DNA from: Fusibacter paucivorans
GTDB taxonomy: Bacteria; Bacillota; Clostridia; Peptostreptococcales; Acidaminobacteraceae
DNA length: 64,000 nt
Reading direction: 5' to 3'
NCBI RefSeq assembly: GCF_018390735.1
Contig: NZ_JAHBCL010000005.1
Span: 1-64,000, forward strand
Positions 46,917-56,190 of this stretch are shown in pieces (within the stretch, counting starts at the first letter, position 1; each line of letters begins with the position of its first letter). Position numbers and translations under genes: made by a program. The notes below the pieces were generated by a model. It saw nothing but the letters and a program-made list of their open reading frames with translations, was not told the DNA's origin and did no database searches.

Positions 46917-47393
46917 TTAACCCTTAAGGTCAAACGCCTGTCGCCAAGTCTCCTTAAAGTTTTCTGCAATTTCCAGTGCTTCTTTAAATGCCATTTCATT
47001 CTTGTCTACATTGGCTTCGACAAGTTTAAAGCTCATGTATTCATAGAGCTGGTCAAGGCTGTCGCTGATTGGTATGTCCTTGTTAAGTGTCGATCTGAGT
47101 TCATCAATAATGGCTTGCGCACGCTGTGCATTGTAATTGACGTCTTCCATTCGCTTCATCTCAAGGTACATCACGGCTTTCTTGATGAATTTGACGAGAC
47201 CTTCATAGAGCATATACGTCAGCTCCTCAGGCTTTGCCGACATCACTTTGTTTTCAATGTATTGTCCGCTTCGATCCTGTGCTGCCGTGCTGTGGGCAAC
47301 AGAAGGCGTTGGCTTTTTCTCCTCTTTTTCTTCTTTTTCCAATCGTATGAAATGCCGCGGCTTTGCATAATTGTAGGGGTTCATAATTGCCAT
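46917..47393 (-). CDS. fliS: Flagellin-specific chaperone FliS
   Basis: FliS binds the C-terminus of flagellin and keeps it unfolded for export. Of its 158 residues, the first 30 or so are a variable charged tail. The core is QYIENKVMSAKPEELTYMLYEGLVKFIKKAVMYLE, then AQAIIDELRSTLNKDIPISDSLDQLYEYMSFKLVEAN. AAGGAGG precedes ATG. It is last in flaG-fliD-fliT-like-fliS. Confidence 0.95.
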   Translation of the reverse strand: MAIMNPYNYAKPRHFIRLEKEEKEEKKPTPSVAHSTAAQDRSGQYIENKVMSAKPEELTYMLYEGLVKFIKKAVMYLEMKRMEDVNYNAQRAQAIIDELRSTLNKDIPISDSLDQLYEYMSFKLVEANVDKNEMAFKEALEIAENFKETWRQAFDLKG

Positions 47394-47405
47394 TTTAAAG
47401 CCTCC

Positions 47406-47774
47406 TTAATACCTCTTCTTGTATGAATCAAATGTGTTGCCAACCAGAAATGCTTCTGCCATTTTATACTTTTGATTAACCTTGTTGGCATAATGGACAT
47501 CTCGTTTTTGCACTTTTGTCTTCATCATCATGCTTTCCTGTTTTTGCTTCATCGCTATCATATCTGCCATACAAGCTTCATTTTCAACGCGAAACAATTC
47601 TAATACTGCCATAACAGCTTCTGTTTTTTCATGTTTCTCAGCTGTAAATGTCTCAATTGCCGCCTGTCTTTCAGCCAAAACATCTAGTGCTATTTCCAGT
47701 TTATCAGCTGCAAGTGCCCGACGAGCCAACTTGGTCTGATTGACAATTTTTTTTAGTGCTTCTTCAGCTGTCAT
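47406..47774 (-). CDS. FliT-like flagellar export chaperone candidate
   Basis: The 122-residue helical protein is encoded between fliD and fliS, where fliT normally lies. Its sequence is not clearly FliT, but size, helicity and position fit. The start lies directly after the fliD stop, with GGGAG upstream. Confidence 0.65.
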   Translation of the reverse strand: MTAEEALKKIVNQTKLARRALAADKLEIALDVLAERQAAIETFTAEKHEKTEAVMAVLELFRVENEACMADMIAMKQKQESMMMKTKVQKRDVHYANKVNQKYKMAEAFLVGNTFDSYKKRY

Positions 47775-47777
47775 ACA

Positions 47778-49697
47778 TTAGCTCCCTAATGAACTTAAAA
47801 GCGAGTTATAAGAAGACTGCATTTTTGAGAGTGCCGCTTCCATGTTGGCAAACATCACGTAGTAATGGTCTTCCTTATCCGCCAAGTAATCCATCATGTC
47901 ATCAATACGTTTGTCATAATCGTTCAAGGAAAGGGTAAAGTAATTCTCAAAGTAACTGCTGTCGTTTTCAATCCCAACTTTTTCAATTAGGATGCCTTTA
48001 TACCCTTCAGTGTCCCTTGTCGTTCTAATATTGTCTTTAAGTGTATCTTCCAACCGCTTTCCTAATCCATTCTCATTATAACGACCAGCGCGATTATCAG
48101 AATCCGTATATGCATAATCCGACTTCTGCGTGAATAAATTAACCACTTCATCATAGTTTTCTTCGAGTGCTTTTGTAAACTTATCTTTATCCAGCGTGAG
48201 CTTCCCTTTATCTGAATATTCCGTTGTACTGATTCCAACATCATTAAGCGTTAATTCCGTTCCCGATACCTTGTCAATAAAAGCATTCCGGAAGTTTGTC
48301 AACATGGTTTGAAGTTCTGAAGCACCTCTTAAACTGCCCGATTTCGCTCTTGATTCCCACATCGCGACTTCTTCGTCACTCATCGAATCTTTTTCCTCTG
48401 CAGTGAGCGGTTCATAATCATAATATTTCTTTTCACTGAGTTTTGTTTCAATATGATCTAAAATATTATTATAATCCGTAATAAAATTTTGCATTTTTTC
48501 AGCAAGTGCATCAGTGTTTGGTTCGATTTCAATATCAATTGGGTCAGTCGTTGTATCATTGAGCTCATATGAAACACCTTCATACGTAAATGAATTGCTT
48601 GACATGACGATATCAACACCATCAAGTGTCAATTTCGCATTTTGACCGGCAGTATAGTCAATATTCGAAACGTTTCCATCAGTATCTACGAGATCCGTAT
48701 CCACCGAAAATAATGATTTAAAGAACACCTCTGCTGTGGAGCCATCTTCAATACTGATATTATTGGCAGTCCCTTCATTATTCGCCGTCATGATAAACTG
48801 ATCCTGCAACGTGTCAAATCTTACCTCAACGCCTGCATCTGAATCATTTATCTTTGTTAATGCTTCTTTAATGGTATCGTCCGCTTCAAGCGTTATGCTG
48901 ACACCATTTATCTCAATAGCAGATAATGCCGCATCAGAAAATCCAAAGAGTTCTCCCATGCTTTTTTCTTTATAATCATTCGAACTCTGCCCGCTGGTAA
49001 TACCAAGTGTCGTCAATGTACTAGCAGAATCACCTTCAAGAATCGTCAGTTGATTAGCAGGCAAATTAAAATAGAGTTCCCCAGTATCGGTCAAGCTCAC
49101 GATATCTGTATAATCATCACCAAATGCACTTTTAATGGAGGCATTGAGTTCATCTACCAGATCACTGGAAGAAGTCATACTTTCAACATCGGTGCCGGCA
49201 ATGGTTACCGTTTTCGTCGACCTGCCAATGGTAAGTGAAAAAGTTAAGTCTTCGGCACCAGGATCTGTGTCAATATTATTAAAATCAAATCCCGAAGACA
49301 TAATTCCCGTTAAGTATGCTTTATTGCCTGCCCATGTATCATTTGTCGCCAACTGAGAAATACTGTTAATGGTATGATGACTCGCTGCCAAATCACCATT
49401 AGCCGTTACATTAACAATATTTGTATGCTCATTATTCATGAGAACGCTGTATTCAAATTCAGCAAATGAAGACGAAGAAGTAATGTTGGTATCCGAATTT
49501 AAAACGTCAAAATATGTCGATTGAAATTCAGTGAGCATGCTCACAATTTCTTGGTACCCCTCTTGTTTCCACTGTTCATATTGCTTTTCTTTTTCTAACT
49601 TTTCGAGTTTTAGATTTTCAACTTCCATTAGATCGTTAACGAGTGTTTCTGTATCAAAACCCGAAACAATTCCTAATACACGATTAGCTGATGACAT
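47778..49697 (-). CDS. fliD: Flagellar filament cap protein FliD
   Basis: The cap (HAP2) promotes flagellin assembly at the tip. The 639-residue protein has the N-terminal FliD domain (GIVSGFDTETLVNDLMEVENLKLEKLEKEKQYEQWKQEGYQEI), variable middle domains and a C-terminal coiled coil (YFENYFTLSLNDYDKRIDDMMDYLADKEDHYYVMFANMEAALSKMQSSYNSLLSSLG). GAAGGAAGTG precedes ATG. Confidence 0.97.
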   Translation of the reverse strand: MSSANRVLGIVSGFDTETLVNDLMEVENLKLEKLEKEKQYEQWKQEGYQEIVSMLTEFQSTYFDVLNSDTNITSSSSFAEFEYSVLMNNEHTNIVNVTANGDLAASHHTINSISQLATNDTWAGNKAYLTGIMSSGFDFNNIDTDPGAEDLTFSLTIGRSTKTVTIAGTDVESMTSSSDLVDELNASIKSAFGDDYTDIVSLTDTGELYFNLPANQLTILEGDSASTLTTLGITSGQSSNDYKEKSMGELFGFSDAALSAIEINGVSITLEADDTIKEALTKINDSDAGVEVRFDTLQDQFIMTANNEGTANNISIEDGSTAEVFFKSLFSVDTDLVDTDGNVSNIDYTAGQNAKLTLDGVDIVMSSNSFTYEGVSYELNDTTTDPIDIEIEPNTDALAEKMQNFITDYNNILDHIETKLSEKKYYDYEPLTAEEKDSMSDEEVAMWESRAKSGSLRGASELQTMLTNFRNAFIDKVSGTELTLNDVGISTTEYSDKGKLTLDKDKFTKALEENYDEVVNLFTQKSDYAYTDSDNRAGRYNENGLGKRLEDTLKDNIRTTRDTEGYKGILIEKVGIENDSSYFENYFTLSLNDYDKRIDDMMDYLADKEDHYYVMFANMEAALSKMQSSYNSLLSSLGS

Positions 49698-49732
49698 TTT
49701 TACTCACTTCCTTCTAATGTCGATAACACTGG

Positions 49733-50131
49733 TTAAGCTTTCTCATCTACAAAAAGACCTGCAAGTTCCCACATTTTCGCGATCATATCCTCAATTTTCT
49801 TAGGTGGAAATTCACTGATCACTTCATTGGTAGTACTGTCTACCAATTTATACATCACCGTATGAGTGACTTCATGAACTTCCCGCTCAATAAAGCGGTT
49901 ATATTGCTGTAAATTTTTATTTGCCTGATCAACTGACTTCTGCAGCAGATCCTCGTTAATCCCACCGTCTTCATTTCCTGACACTTTAATCGGCATCATT
50001 GAATCTGCCGATGGATTCACAGATTCAATATTGGCATTTTCAGTTGGGCTGACAGCTCTACTATCCTTTGAAATCGCTTCCGTGCTCATACTCTGTGCTG
50101 TCGATATGCCATTGATTTTCATGACGCTCAC
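49733..50131 (-). CDS. flaG: FlaG family protein
   Basis: The 132-residue protein has a variable N-terminus and the conserved C-terminal FlaG domain (VDQANKNLQQYNRFIEREVHEVTHTVMYKLVDSTTNEVISEFPPKKIEDMIAKMWELAGLFVDEKA). It influences filament length in other bacteria. It is the first gene of the fliD operon and follows a sigma-D promoter. Confidence 0.92.
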   Translation of the reverse strand: MSVMKINGISTAQSMSTEAISKDSRAVSPTENANIESVNPSADSMMPIKVSGNEDGGINEDLLQKSVDQANKNLQQYNRFIEREVHEVTHTVMYKLVDSTTNEVISEFPPKKIEDMIAKMWELAGLFVDEKA

Positions 50132-50173
50132 TCCCTTCGCTCTTCCTTGAGCTCATTTCACTTGTTATCTAGA

Positions 50174-50201
50174 ATATCGTCACATTCTTCAAAAAACTTT
50201 A
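50174..50201 (-). promoter_or_regulatory. Sigma-D promoter of flaG-fliD-fliS operon
   Basis: On the minus strand TAAA (50198-50201), 16 nt, then GACGATAT (50174-50181), seven of eight bases of GCCGATAT. Confidence 0.65.
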
Positions 50202-50231
50202 TGTATTTAATGCAATAATTCTTTAATTGCA

Positions 50232-50480
50232 TTATTGATATCGTGTTGCCTCTGCTTCTAAAAGTTTGATCTCTTCAATCAATTGGTTAAATGCTTTTTG
50301 AAGCTTCATTCTTTCAATCTCTATCATCTCTGGTGCTGTTGCCATTACTGCCAGATTTCTAGCTTCAACAAGACGCACTTCCAGCGCATCTAACATTGCC
50401 TGTTTTAATTTTATTGCTTCAAGTAATTGCTCAAGTTTTTGAAGATCTTCCATCAATATGGCCCGCTTTCCTGTAGACAT
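50232..50480 (-). CDS. Small helical protein between flagellin and flaG
   Basis: The 82-residue frame is almost entirely amphipathic helix (LQKLEQLLEAIKLKQAMLDALEVRLVEARNLAVMA). The ribosome site is weak (AGAAGA). It lies 35 bp past the flagellin terminator, so it may depend on read-through. No family is recognised; a chaperone-like or regulatory role in flagellar assembly is possible. Confidence 0.6.
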   Translation of the reverse strand: MSTGKRAILMEDLQKLEQLLEAIKLKQAMLDALEVRLVEARNLAVMATAPEMIEIERMKLQKAFNQLIEEIKLLEAEATRYQ

Positions 50481-50514
50481 TCAGCTATTCTTCTAAAATT
50501 AAATCATTTGATAT

Positions 50515-50543
50515 AAAAAGGGTCAGAGAAAAGACTCTGACCC
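50515..50543 (-). terminator. Flagellin terminator
   Basis: A 9-bp perfect stem, GGGTCAGAG / CTCTGACCC, with a 6-nt loop and TTTTT on the minus strand. Confidence 0.93.
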
Positions 50544-50564
50544 CTAGTAGTATTAAAACATATA

Positions 50565-53093
50565 CTATCTTAATAATTGGAGTACACCTTGAGGTGCTTG
50601 GTTTGCTTGTGCAAGCATTGCCTGAGCAGCTTGTTGCAAGATATTGTTTTTCGTGTATTCCATCATTTCTTTTGCCATGTCGACGTCGCGAATACGAGAT
50701 TCAGAAGCTTGCAAGTTTTCTGATGAAGTGTCTAAGTTCTTGATGGTATGTTCCAATCTGTTTTGGACTGCACCAAGTTTAGCACGTTGGTCAGAAATTG
50801 AAGTTAATGCAGTATCAATAATATGCACAGCTGCTGTCGCGTTTTCGTAACTTGAAATATCAAGTGAAAACTCTGTAACGTCACCATCAGCTTCGACAGT
50901 TGCCGCCGCTTTAAAGTTCGCTACATAGTTTTTACCGTCTACTGTAAATGCATTGGTAGCACTTGCTGTAGAAGCACTAACACCAAGGGCAACAGAACCA
51001 ACATCATCAATCGCGATCGAAATCTTTTGACCAGTATTAGCACCGATTTGCATGTTGACAGAATTATCTAAAGTAGTATTTTCAACTTCAAATGTTATTG
51101 TACCTGCTGATGTAGCTAAAGTATCATCTGTATCCATAGTAATACCATTGCCAAAATCAGCTGTTTCTCCAGCTTGAATAGTCGTAGACGCTGTGCCCGC
51201 ACCAGTTAAATCAAATGTAAATTCAGTCACGTTGTCATTAACACCAAAGAAAATATCACCTTCAGCTAAGTCAGCTTCATCATAAGTTAAAACAACATCC
51301 TTGCCCAAATCAATTGTAACATCGTCACCAGTACCCGTTAAAGCGAATTGTCCAGCACCTACAATTGTCGAACCATCAGCATTTTGTAATTGAGCTGTGT
51401 ATTCGGTACTTTCACCCACCGTGATCGTTTGGTCATATGAAGCAGCTTGAGATGATAGAGCTAAAAGCCCTGTAGCATCTAAATCCACCAGCAAACCAGA
51501 TGCGCCGAAAGAAATATTTGACACACTAGATGGATCCGCAAGTTCAAGCTCAGTAACTACAAAGTCACTACCAATTTGCGCCGGACCTGAAGTATCACTT
51601 AGACTAATTGTAAACTCACTCTGAATTGTCGTAGATAACACTTCTCCAGAAGTTAAAGTTGATTGATCAATTACAAAGTCTAGCGTTTCTGTACCCACAG
51701 TTACACTAAGCGCTTGTCCTGCTGTATTATCCGATAGTGCAGAAGCAGTTCCTGTATTCGTTCCATCAGAGACAGTAATTACGTCTTCAACTGCATCTGA
51801 CGCGATGGTTAATGATGCCCCATCATAATCAGCTGCAGCAACGACAACTGCACCTGCAGTGCCAACACCAGTAGTCCCATTCAACAAATTATCTACATCC
51901 ACATCAAACTTCATACCATCTAGCTGTATAGTCTGTGCTCCATTTGAAAGGTTATCAGTAGTAATCATTACGGTATTACCCGTATCACTGTTTGTAAAAG
52001 TAATTTCGGCTATACCACTTGTAGTACCATCATCAGCAATAGAAACGGATAAATCAAAACCATTGTTTAAAGCATCCGCTTGAGCTGCCGTTGCACCATC
52101 AGCTACTTGGAAGTTGGTAATTATATTATCATTGTCAAGGTTACCGCCGCCAGTACCTGCTAAATTATCGGAAACTTTTGTATTGTCAAATGTTCTACTT
52201 GATGTAACTGTATAGCTACCTGAATCATAACCATCAAGTTTAGCACCCGATACATCTAATGCAATAGAACCACTAAGACTATCTGATGACGTTTGCCTTT
52301 TAACGACACTTAGTGTATGAGCTTCATTTGCTAAGCCAGAATTAGCTTCAATGGTAACCGCCGTATTGTTGCCACTAGTATCATAAATACTATTTGTGTC
52401 GACAGCTGCAGAAATTGTTTTAGCAACATCTTCAGTAATCGCTACTTTGTATGCACCACCAGCTAAATCAACGGTTGCACCAGCAGTAACTGAAACATCA
52501 GCATGAACACCATTTAAAATACTTCCTTCAATCTGTGCAACAGTTGACGATGTAACTTCGACATTGTAAACTCCTGTTGACGCACTTGAATCGCTCTCAA
52601 TACCTAACGCTGTCACACCCGTATCTAAGGTTGTTGATCCTGATTTTTCTGCTTTACCATCACCCGTAATCGCCAAGTCACCATTTAAGAGTTTTTTCTT
52701 GTTGAATTCAGTTGTTTCAGAAATTCTGTTGAGTTCTGAAGTCAATTGATCGATTTCACTTTGAATCGCTGTACGGTCTTCATCTTCATTGGTGTCATTT
52801 GCAGATTGTACTGCAAGTTCACGCATACGTTGAAGAATCGCTTGTGATTCGTTTAATGCGCCTTCAGCTGTTTGAACCAGTGAAATTGCATCTTGTGAGT
52901 TTCTTGAAGCTTGGTCGAGACCTCTAATCTGAGCTCTCATTTTTTCAGAGATCGCAAGACCTGCTGCGTCATCGCCGGCACGGTTAATTCTGTAGCCTGA
53001 TGATAATTTTTCGATAGATTTCGAGCTTGCCTCTGAATTGATGCCTAATTGTCGATGGGTATTCATTGCCATCAAGTTGTTATTAATTCTCAT
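50565..53093 (-). CDS. hag: Flagellin, enlarged
   Basis: At 842 residues this flagellin is about twice the usual clostridial size. The conserved D0/D1 ends are intact: [21 protein letters not shown]...[25 protein letters not shown] at the N-terminus and [43 protein letters not shown] at the C-terminus. Residues about 150-730 are Thr/Ser/Asp/Val-rich with repeated beta-type segments, forming surface-exposed domains. Expression is from a sigma-D promoter with a structured leader suited to CsrA. AAGGAGG stands before ATG. Confidence 0.96.
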   Translation of the reverse strand: MRINNNLMAMNTHRQLGINSEASSKSIEKLSSGYRINRAGDDAAGLAISEKMRAQIRGLDQASRNSQDAISLVQTAEGALNESQAILQRMRELAVQSANDTNEDEDRTAIQSEIDQLTSELNRISETTEFNKKKLLNGDLAITGDGKAEKSGSTTLDTGVTALGIESDSSASTGVYNVEVTSSTVAQIEGSILNGVHADVSVTAGATVDLAGGAYKVAITEDVAKTISAAVDTNSIYDTSGNNTAVTIEANSGLANEAHTLSVVKRQTSSDSLSGSIALDVSGAKLDGYDSGSYTVTSSRTFDNTKVSDNLAGTGGGNLDNDNIITNFQVADGATAAQADALNNGFDLSVSIADDGTTSGIAEITFTNSDTGNTVMITTDNLSNGAQTIQLDGMKFDVDVDNLLNGTTGVGTAGAVVVAAADYDGASLTIASDAVEDVITVSDGTNTGTASALSDNTAGQALSVTVGTETLDFVIDQSTLTSGEVLSTTIQSEFTISLSDTSGPAQIGSDFVVTELELADPSSVSNISFGASGLLVDLDATGLLALSSQAASYDQTITVGESTEYTAQLQNADGSTIVGAGQFALTGTGDDVTIDLGKDVVLTYDEADLAEGDIFFGVNDNVTEFTFDLTGAGTASTTIQAGETADFGNGITMDTDDTLATSAGTITFEVENTTLDNSVNMQIGANTGQKISIAIDDVGSVALGVSASTASATNAFTVDGKNYVANFKAAATVEADGDVTEFSLDISSYENATAAVHIIDTALTSISDQRAKLGAVQNRLEHTIKNLDTSSENLQASESRIRDVDMAKEMMEYTKNNILQQAAQAMLAQANQAPQGVLQLLR

Positions 53094-53100
53094 AATTTTT

Positions 53101-53180
53101 TCCTCCTTGAAAAAATGTGTCCGGAATCCTTTCCGGTTTATTGTATAACCTCGAAGACGCGGCCGCCGCCTCCAAGAAGG
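53101..53180 (-). promoter_or_regulatory. Flagellin leader with GGA-loop hairpins (candidate CsrA sites)
   Basis: In the transcript, CCGGAA-AGGA-TTCCGG (53121-53136) forms a perfect 6-bp hairpin with GGA in the tetraloop, 12 nt before the ribosome site. That site itself contains GGA. Further upstream ATAACCT...AGGTTAT closes a larger hairpin containing TTGGAGG. Two GGA sites, one in a loop and one in the ribosome site, is the pattern of CsrA repression of hag. Confidence 0.7.
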
Positions 53181-53193
53181 TTATCTAAATAAG

Positions 53194-53221
53194 TTATCGG
53201 ATATTTACCGAAAAAACTTTA
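53194..53221 (-). promoter_or_regulatory. Sigma-D promoter of flagellin
   Basis: On the minus strand TAAA (53218-53221), 16 nt, TCCGATAA (53194-53201), seven of eight bases of GCCGATAA. It starts just past the csrA stop. Confidence 0.75.
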
Positions 53222-53255
53222 TCTTAAACATAAAAAAACAATTACTTTTTTATCA

Positions 53256-53480
53256 TTATTTTTTCATTTTTTCAGCCAACAGCGATCTCGCATCTTTTGA
53301 GACAATGGCTTCTTTATTGCTTTCCATTATTTTATCAAAAATTTCACTCCTGTGAATTGCCACTTCTTTTGGTGCGTTAATGCCAATTTTCACTTTACCT
53401 TCTTCAATGCTGATAATTTGAATCTCAATATTGTTATTGATTATGATACTCTCGTTTTTTTTACGCGTTAGGATCAGCAT
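53256..53480 (-). CDS. csrA: Carbon storage/translation regulator CsrA
   Basis: The 74-residue RNA-binding dimer opens MLILTRKKNESIIINNNIEI and contains VKIGINAPKEVAIHRSEIFDKI. It blocks ribosome binding on target mRNAs, classically flagellin, and is held inactive by FliW. The start overlaps the fliW stop by one base. Confidence 0.98.
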   Translation of the reverse strand: MLILTRKKNESIIINNNIEIQIISIEEGKVKIGINAPKEVAIHRSEIFDKIMESNKEAIVSKDARSLLAEKMKK

Positions 53481-53923
53481 TACATCTCATCCTTTCCATC
53501 AGCCTTAAAAATAAAATATTTAAAGATCGGATAATCCTGCAAAACCACTTGTTTGGCCTTATTGTTCGTATTATTGACAACAACAGGTGCGACGAGGTTA
53601 ATAGATGTCCGTTCCAGATCCTCTGGTATTGTAACAATCGAGTAAATCGAGATATCAGACGGTTTCTTAATCTCGAGCTGCTCTACGACCTCACTTGTCA
53701 ATTCAAAGTCATACGGGTTGACAAATATAAAGGGGTTCGTGATCATAAATGAGATCGCCTCTCTTTTAATCGACTGCAAATAGTGAAAGGGTAATTCCGG
53801 ATCATTGGATAAAACAATGATAAAATCCTTTTCATCTTCAAACCCTGGGATTCCATCTTCAAAAACGATAACATTGCTCTCATCGTATTGAATCGTACCC
53901 AAATGTGTTGTTTTCATCTCCAT
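53480..53923 (-). CDS. fliW: Flagellar assembly factor FliW
   Basis: FliW binds flagellin and CsrA alternately, coupling flagellin synthesis to export. The 147-residue protein shows FEDGIPGFEDEKDFIIV, FHYLQSIKREAISFMITNPFIFVNPYDFEL and DISIYSIVTIPEDLERTSINLVAPVVVN, all typical. Its order fliW-csrA-flagellin is the classical circuit. Confidence 0.97.
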   Translation of the reverse strand: MEMKTTHLGTIQYDESNVIVFEDGIPGFEDEKDFIIVLSNDPELPFHYLQSIKREAISFMITNPFIFVNPYDFELTSEVVEQLEIKKPSDISIYSIVTIPEDLERTSINLVAPVVVNNTNNKAKQVVLQDYPIFKYFIFKADGKDEM

Positions 53924-53934
53924 TTCAAGCCCTC

Positions 53935-54504
53935 CTATATATGATAACTAAGACTGGATGAGTCATATGAAATCGTCACTTTACCATACTCGGCAACAGC
54001 GATTTCAACCTTTCCCGGCGTAAAATTATTTTCAACTTTTCGCGAAACCGTACGGTTATTCACCCTAGCTGGCTGATACTGATAATTGACATCCCCTTCT
54101 TTTAAGGTAATACTCGGTCTCGATTTCGGAATGGCATCATAATTAAACTCGTGCTCAAACATGGTATAGGCATTCTGAATAGCCTGATCCGGAATGGGAT
54201 CTGCTTTATTTTCGATCGAAGCCATCTGATTGCCATCTTCAACAATTCTCGCAACACCTTCTTGAAACTTTTGTTGTCCGTATGCGACAGAATCTGCCAT
54301 GAAGTCTTTAATATTTTTTAATCCACACTCTGCAAAGCACGCCGTTTGATCAATCTCAATTTCTGGTGATGTCGATTCCATTTCTAGCGATCCCCGCTCT
54401 GTGTCAAGTGCTAGCACTTGGCCGCCATTCCCTTGCATCTCAAGTGACGCATTGACCGTTTGAACTGATAGCTGAGCTCTTGTCGATTGTATTTGAATAG
54501 GCAT
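53935..54504 (-). CDS. DUF6470 (YviE-like) flagellar-cluster protein
   Basis: The 189-residue protein starts MPIQIQSTRAQLSVQT, has a DFMADSVAYGQQKFQEGVARIVEDGNQMA segment and a C-terminal beta-rich part (PGKVEIAVAEYGKVTISYD). It lies between flgL and fliW as yviE does in Bacillus. The role is unknown. The start at 54504 has AAAGGAAGTG upstream, which removes ten residues from the longest frame. Confidence 0.82.
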   Translation of the reverse strand: MPIQIQSTRAQLSVQTVNASLEMQGNGGQVLALDTERGSLEMESTSPEIEIDQTACFAECGLKNIKDFMADSVAYGQQKFQEGVARIVEDGNQMASIENKADPIPDQAIQNAYTMFEHEFNYDAIPKSRPSITLKEGDVNYQYQPARVNNRTVSRKVENNFTPGKVEIAVAEYGKVTISYDSSSLSYHI

Positions 54505-54581
54505 TCTTTCACTTCCTTTCAAGCGAAATGGCATTCATGCAAATACCCACATACATAAACCTTAATCTTATCTTATCGTTT

Positions 54582-56180
54582 TTAAGAAATAAAGTCTACT
54601 AAAGAAGGCTGGATGACCTGTGCACCAACCGATAAAGAGGCTTTATAAACATTTTCAAGGTTTTTGTACCACATAATGGCCTGTGCCATATCGACGTCCT
54701 GCACATCACTTAACAACGATGTAAATGTAATAATATTATCTTTAACTCTGGAACTGATGAATTCAATACGATTTGTCTTACCACCGACATCACCTAAAGC
54801 GGTTAAGACTTGATCTAAGTTATCATCCATTTTGCCAATCATATTGCTAAGAGCATCTGAATCATCGGCTTCGAGTGCTGTAATCAGCTCATCCAAGTCA
54901 TTGATGAGACTGCTTTCATTGGAAACAACATAATCAACCTCCAAGGTATTAACGGAACCATCTGCGGCACCATCGACGGTAAGCGTTAAGTTGCTGCCAT
55001 TTGTACCTGCTACTGTTACTCCATTTGATGGAAATTGCGAATCAATTTCCGCTTGAAGTGCTATAGCATAGTCAGCCACTGTTGAAAGTGATGAAAAATC
55101 AACACTGATCGCTTTTTGCTCGCCATTAAGTGTCAGCATAAGCGTACTGACATCCTCCGCATTGGCGATATCCGTATCGTGCAACGCGACATCGCTTGTA
55201 AAGACACTGATGCCTTCATCAAAACCAGTAACGTTGCCTGAAACGGTAACACCCGCTGAAGCACTCAAATCCGTTATTGTCGTGGTACTGCCGTAAGCTT
55301 TCGCTTCAATGACCAATTTATCATTATTGTCATAATAAATCGTTGCTACATCTGAAAGAACCCCGCCACTGCCATCTGAAGCACCTTGAACTGCCGCGAG
55401 CATATCTGACTTTGTCAATGGATCATTTTGCGACTGTGCGAGCAATGTCATATCCACACTATAGGTTGTACTGTTTATATCAATATCTATTTTTTCACCA
55501 ACGACTTCATAATCATTTGTGAGATCAACATTTAAAGCCATTTTACTCCGTGTAGAGGCTGTAGTTTCTGCACTGCCATAGGAAATAAGGCCATTATAAA
55601 AACTCGTATCTTCCCCTATGCCAAAGATGTCGGTTGGATAAGTTGCAACATCCATAACTTCATTGACATAAACTTCAAAATTAACGGTGCTTTTCTCTTT
55701 GACGCGCTGTGATGTCATTGCAATATTGTAAGTACCATCATCATTAAAAAGCGGTTCGTCTGTTTCCAGTCCCGAAAAAATGTAGCGGCCTGCGATCGTG
55801 GAATTCCCCAGCGATATAATTTCTTCTCTTAGCTGTTCTACTTCTGTCATAATCTTCTGTGTGTCTTCATCCGTGTTGGTGCCATTGGCCGCCTGTACAG
55901 TAAGCTCTCTAACGCGCTGAAGAATTTCCTTCACATCGTCCGTGGAACTCTCAGAGACTTCCAGCCAGCCAAGTGATGTTGTAATATTATCACTGTACTG
56001 CTCTGCAGCGCGAATGTCTGTTTTATACTTCAGCACTTTAGTAATCCCCACCGGATCATCAGACGGTCTGGAAATCTGCTGTCCTGATGAGAGTTGATTT
56101 TGATATTTTGAAAGTGAATTTAAATTGCGATTTGAGTTCCAAAGCATGTCTGAAATCATCATACTATTTGTTATTCTCAT
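54582..56180 (-). CDS. flgL: Hook-filament junction protein FlgL, enlarged
   Basis: HAP3 links the hook to flagellin. The conserved ends are MRITNSMMISDMLWNSNRNLNSLSKYQNQLSSGQQISRPSDDPVG and LLSDVQDVDMAQAIMWYKNLENVYKASLSVGAQVIQPSLVDF. At 532 residues it is much longer than the roughly 300 of Bacillus, because of a Ser/Thr/Asp-rich insertion (about 190-430). AGGAG precedes the ATG at 56180, 10 bp after flgK. Confidence 0.94.
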   Translation of the reverse strand: MRITNSMMISDMLWNSNRNLNSLSKYQNQLSSGQQISRPSDDPVGITKVLKYKTDIRAAEQYSDNITTSLGWLEVSESSTDDVKEILQRVRELTVQAANGTNTDEDTQKIMTEVEQLREEIISLGNSTIAGRYIFSGLETDEPLFNDDGTYNIAMTSQRVKEKSTVNFEVYVNEVMDVATYPTDIFGIGEDTSFYNGLISYGSAETTASTRSKMALNVDLTNDYEVVGEKIDIDINSTTYSVDMTLLAQSQNDPLTKSDMLAAVQGASDGSGGVLSDVATIYYDNNDKLVIEAKAYGSTTTITDLSASAGVTVSGNVTGFDEGISVFTSDVALHDTDIANAEDVSTLMLTLNGEQKAISVDFSSLSTVADYAIALQAEIDSQFPSNGVTVAGTNGSNLTLTVDGAADGSVNTLEVDYVVSNESSLINDLDELITALEADDSDALSNMIGKMDDNLDQVLTALGDVGGKTNRIEFISSRVKDNIITFTSLLSDVQDVDMAQAIMWYKNLENVYKASLSVGAQVIQPSLVDFIS

Positions 56181-56190
56181 GCGATTACTC

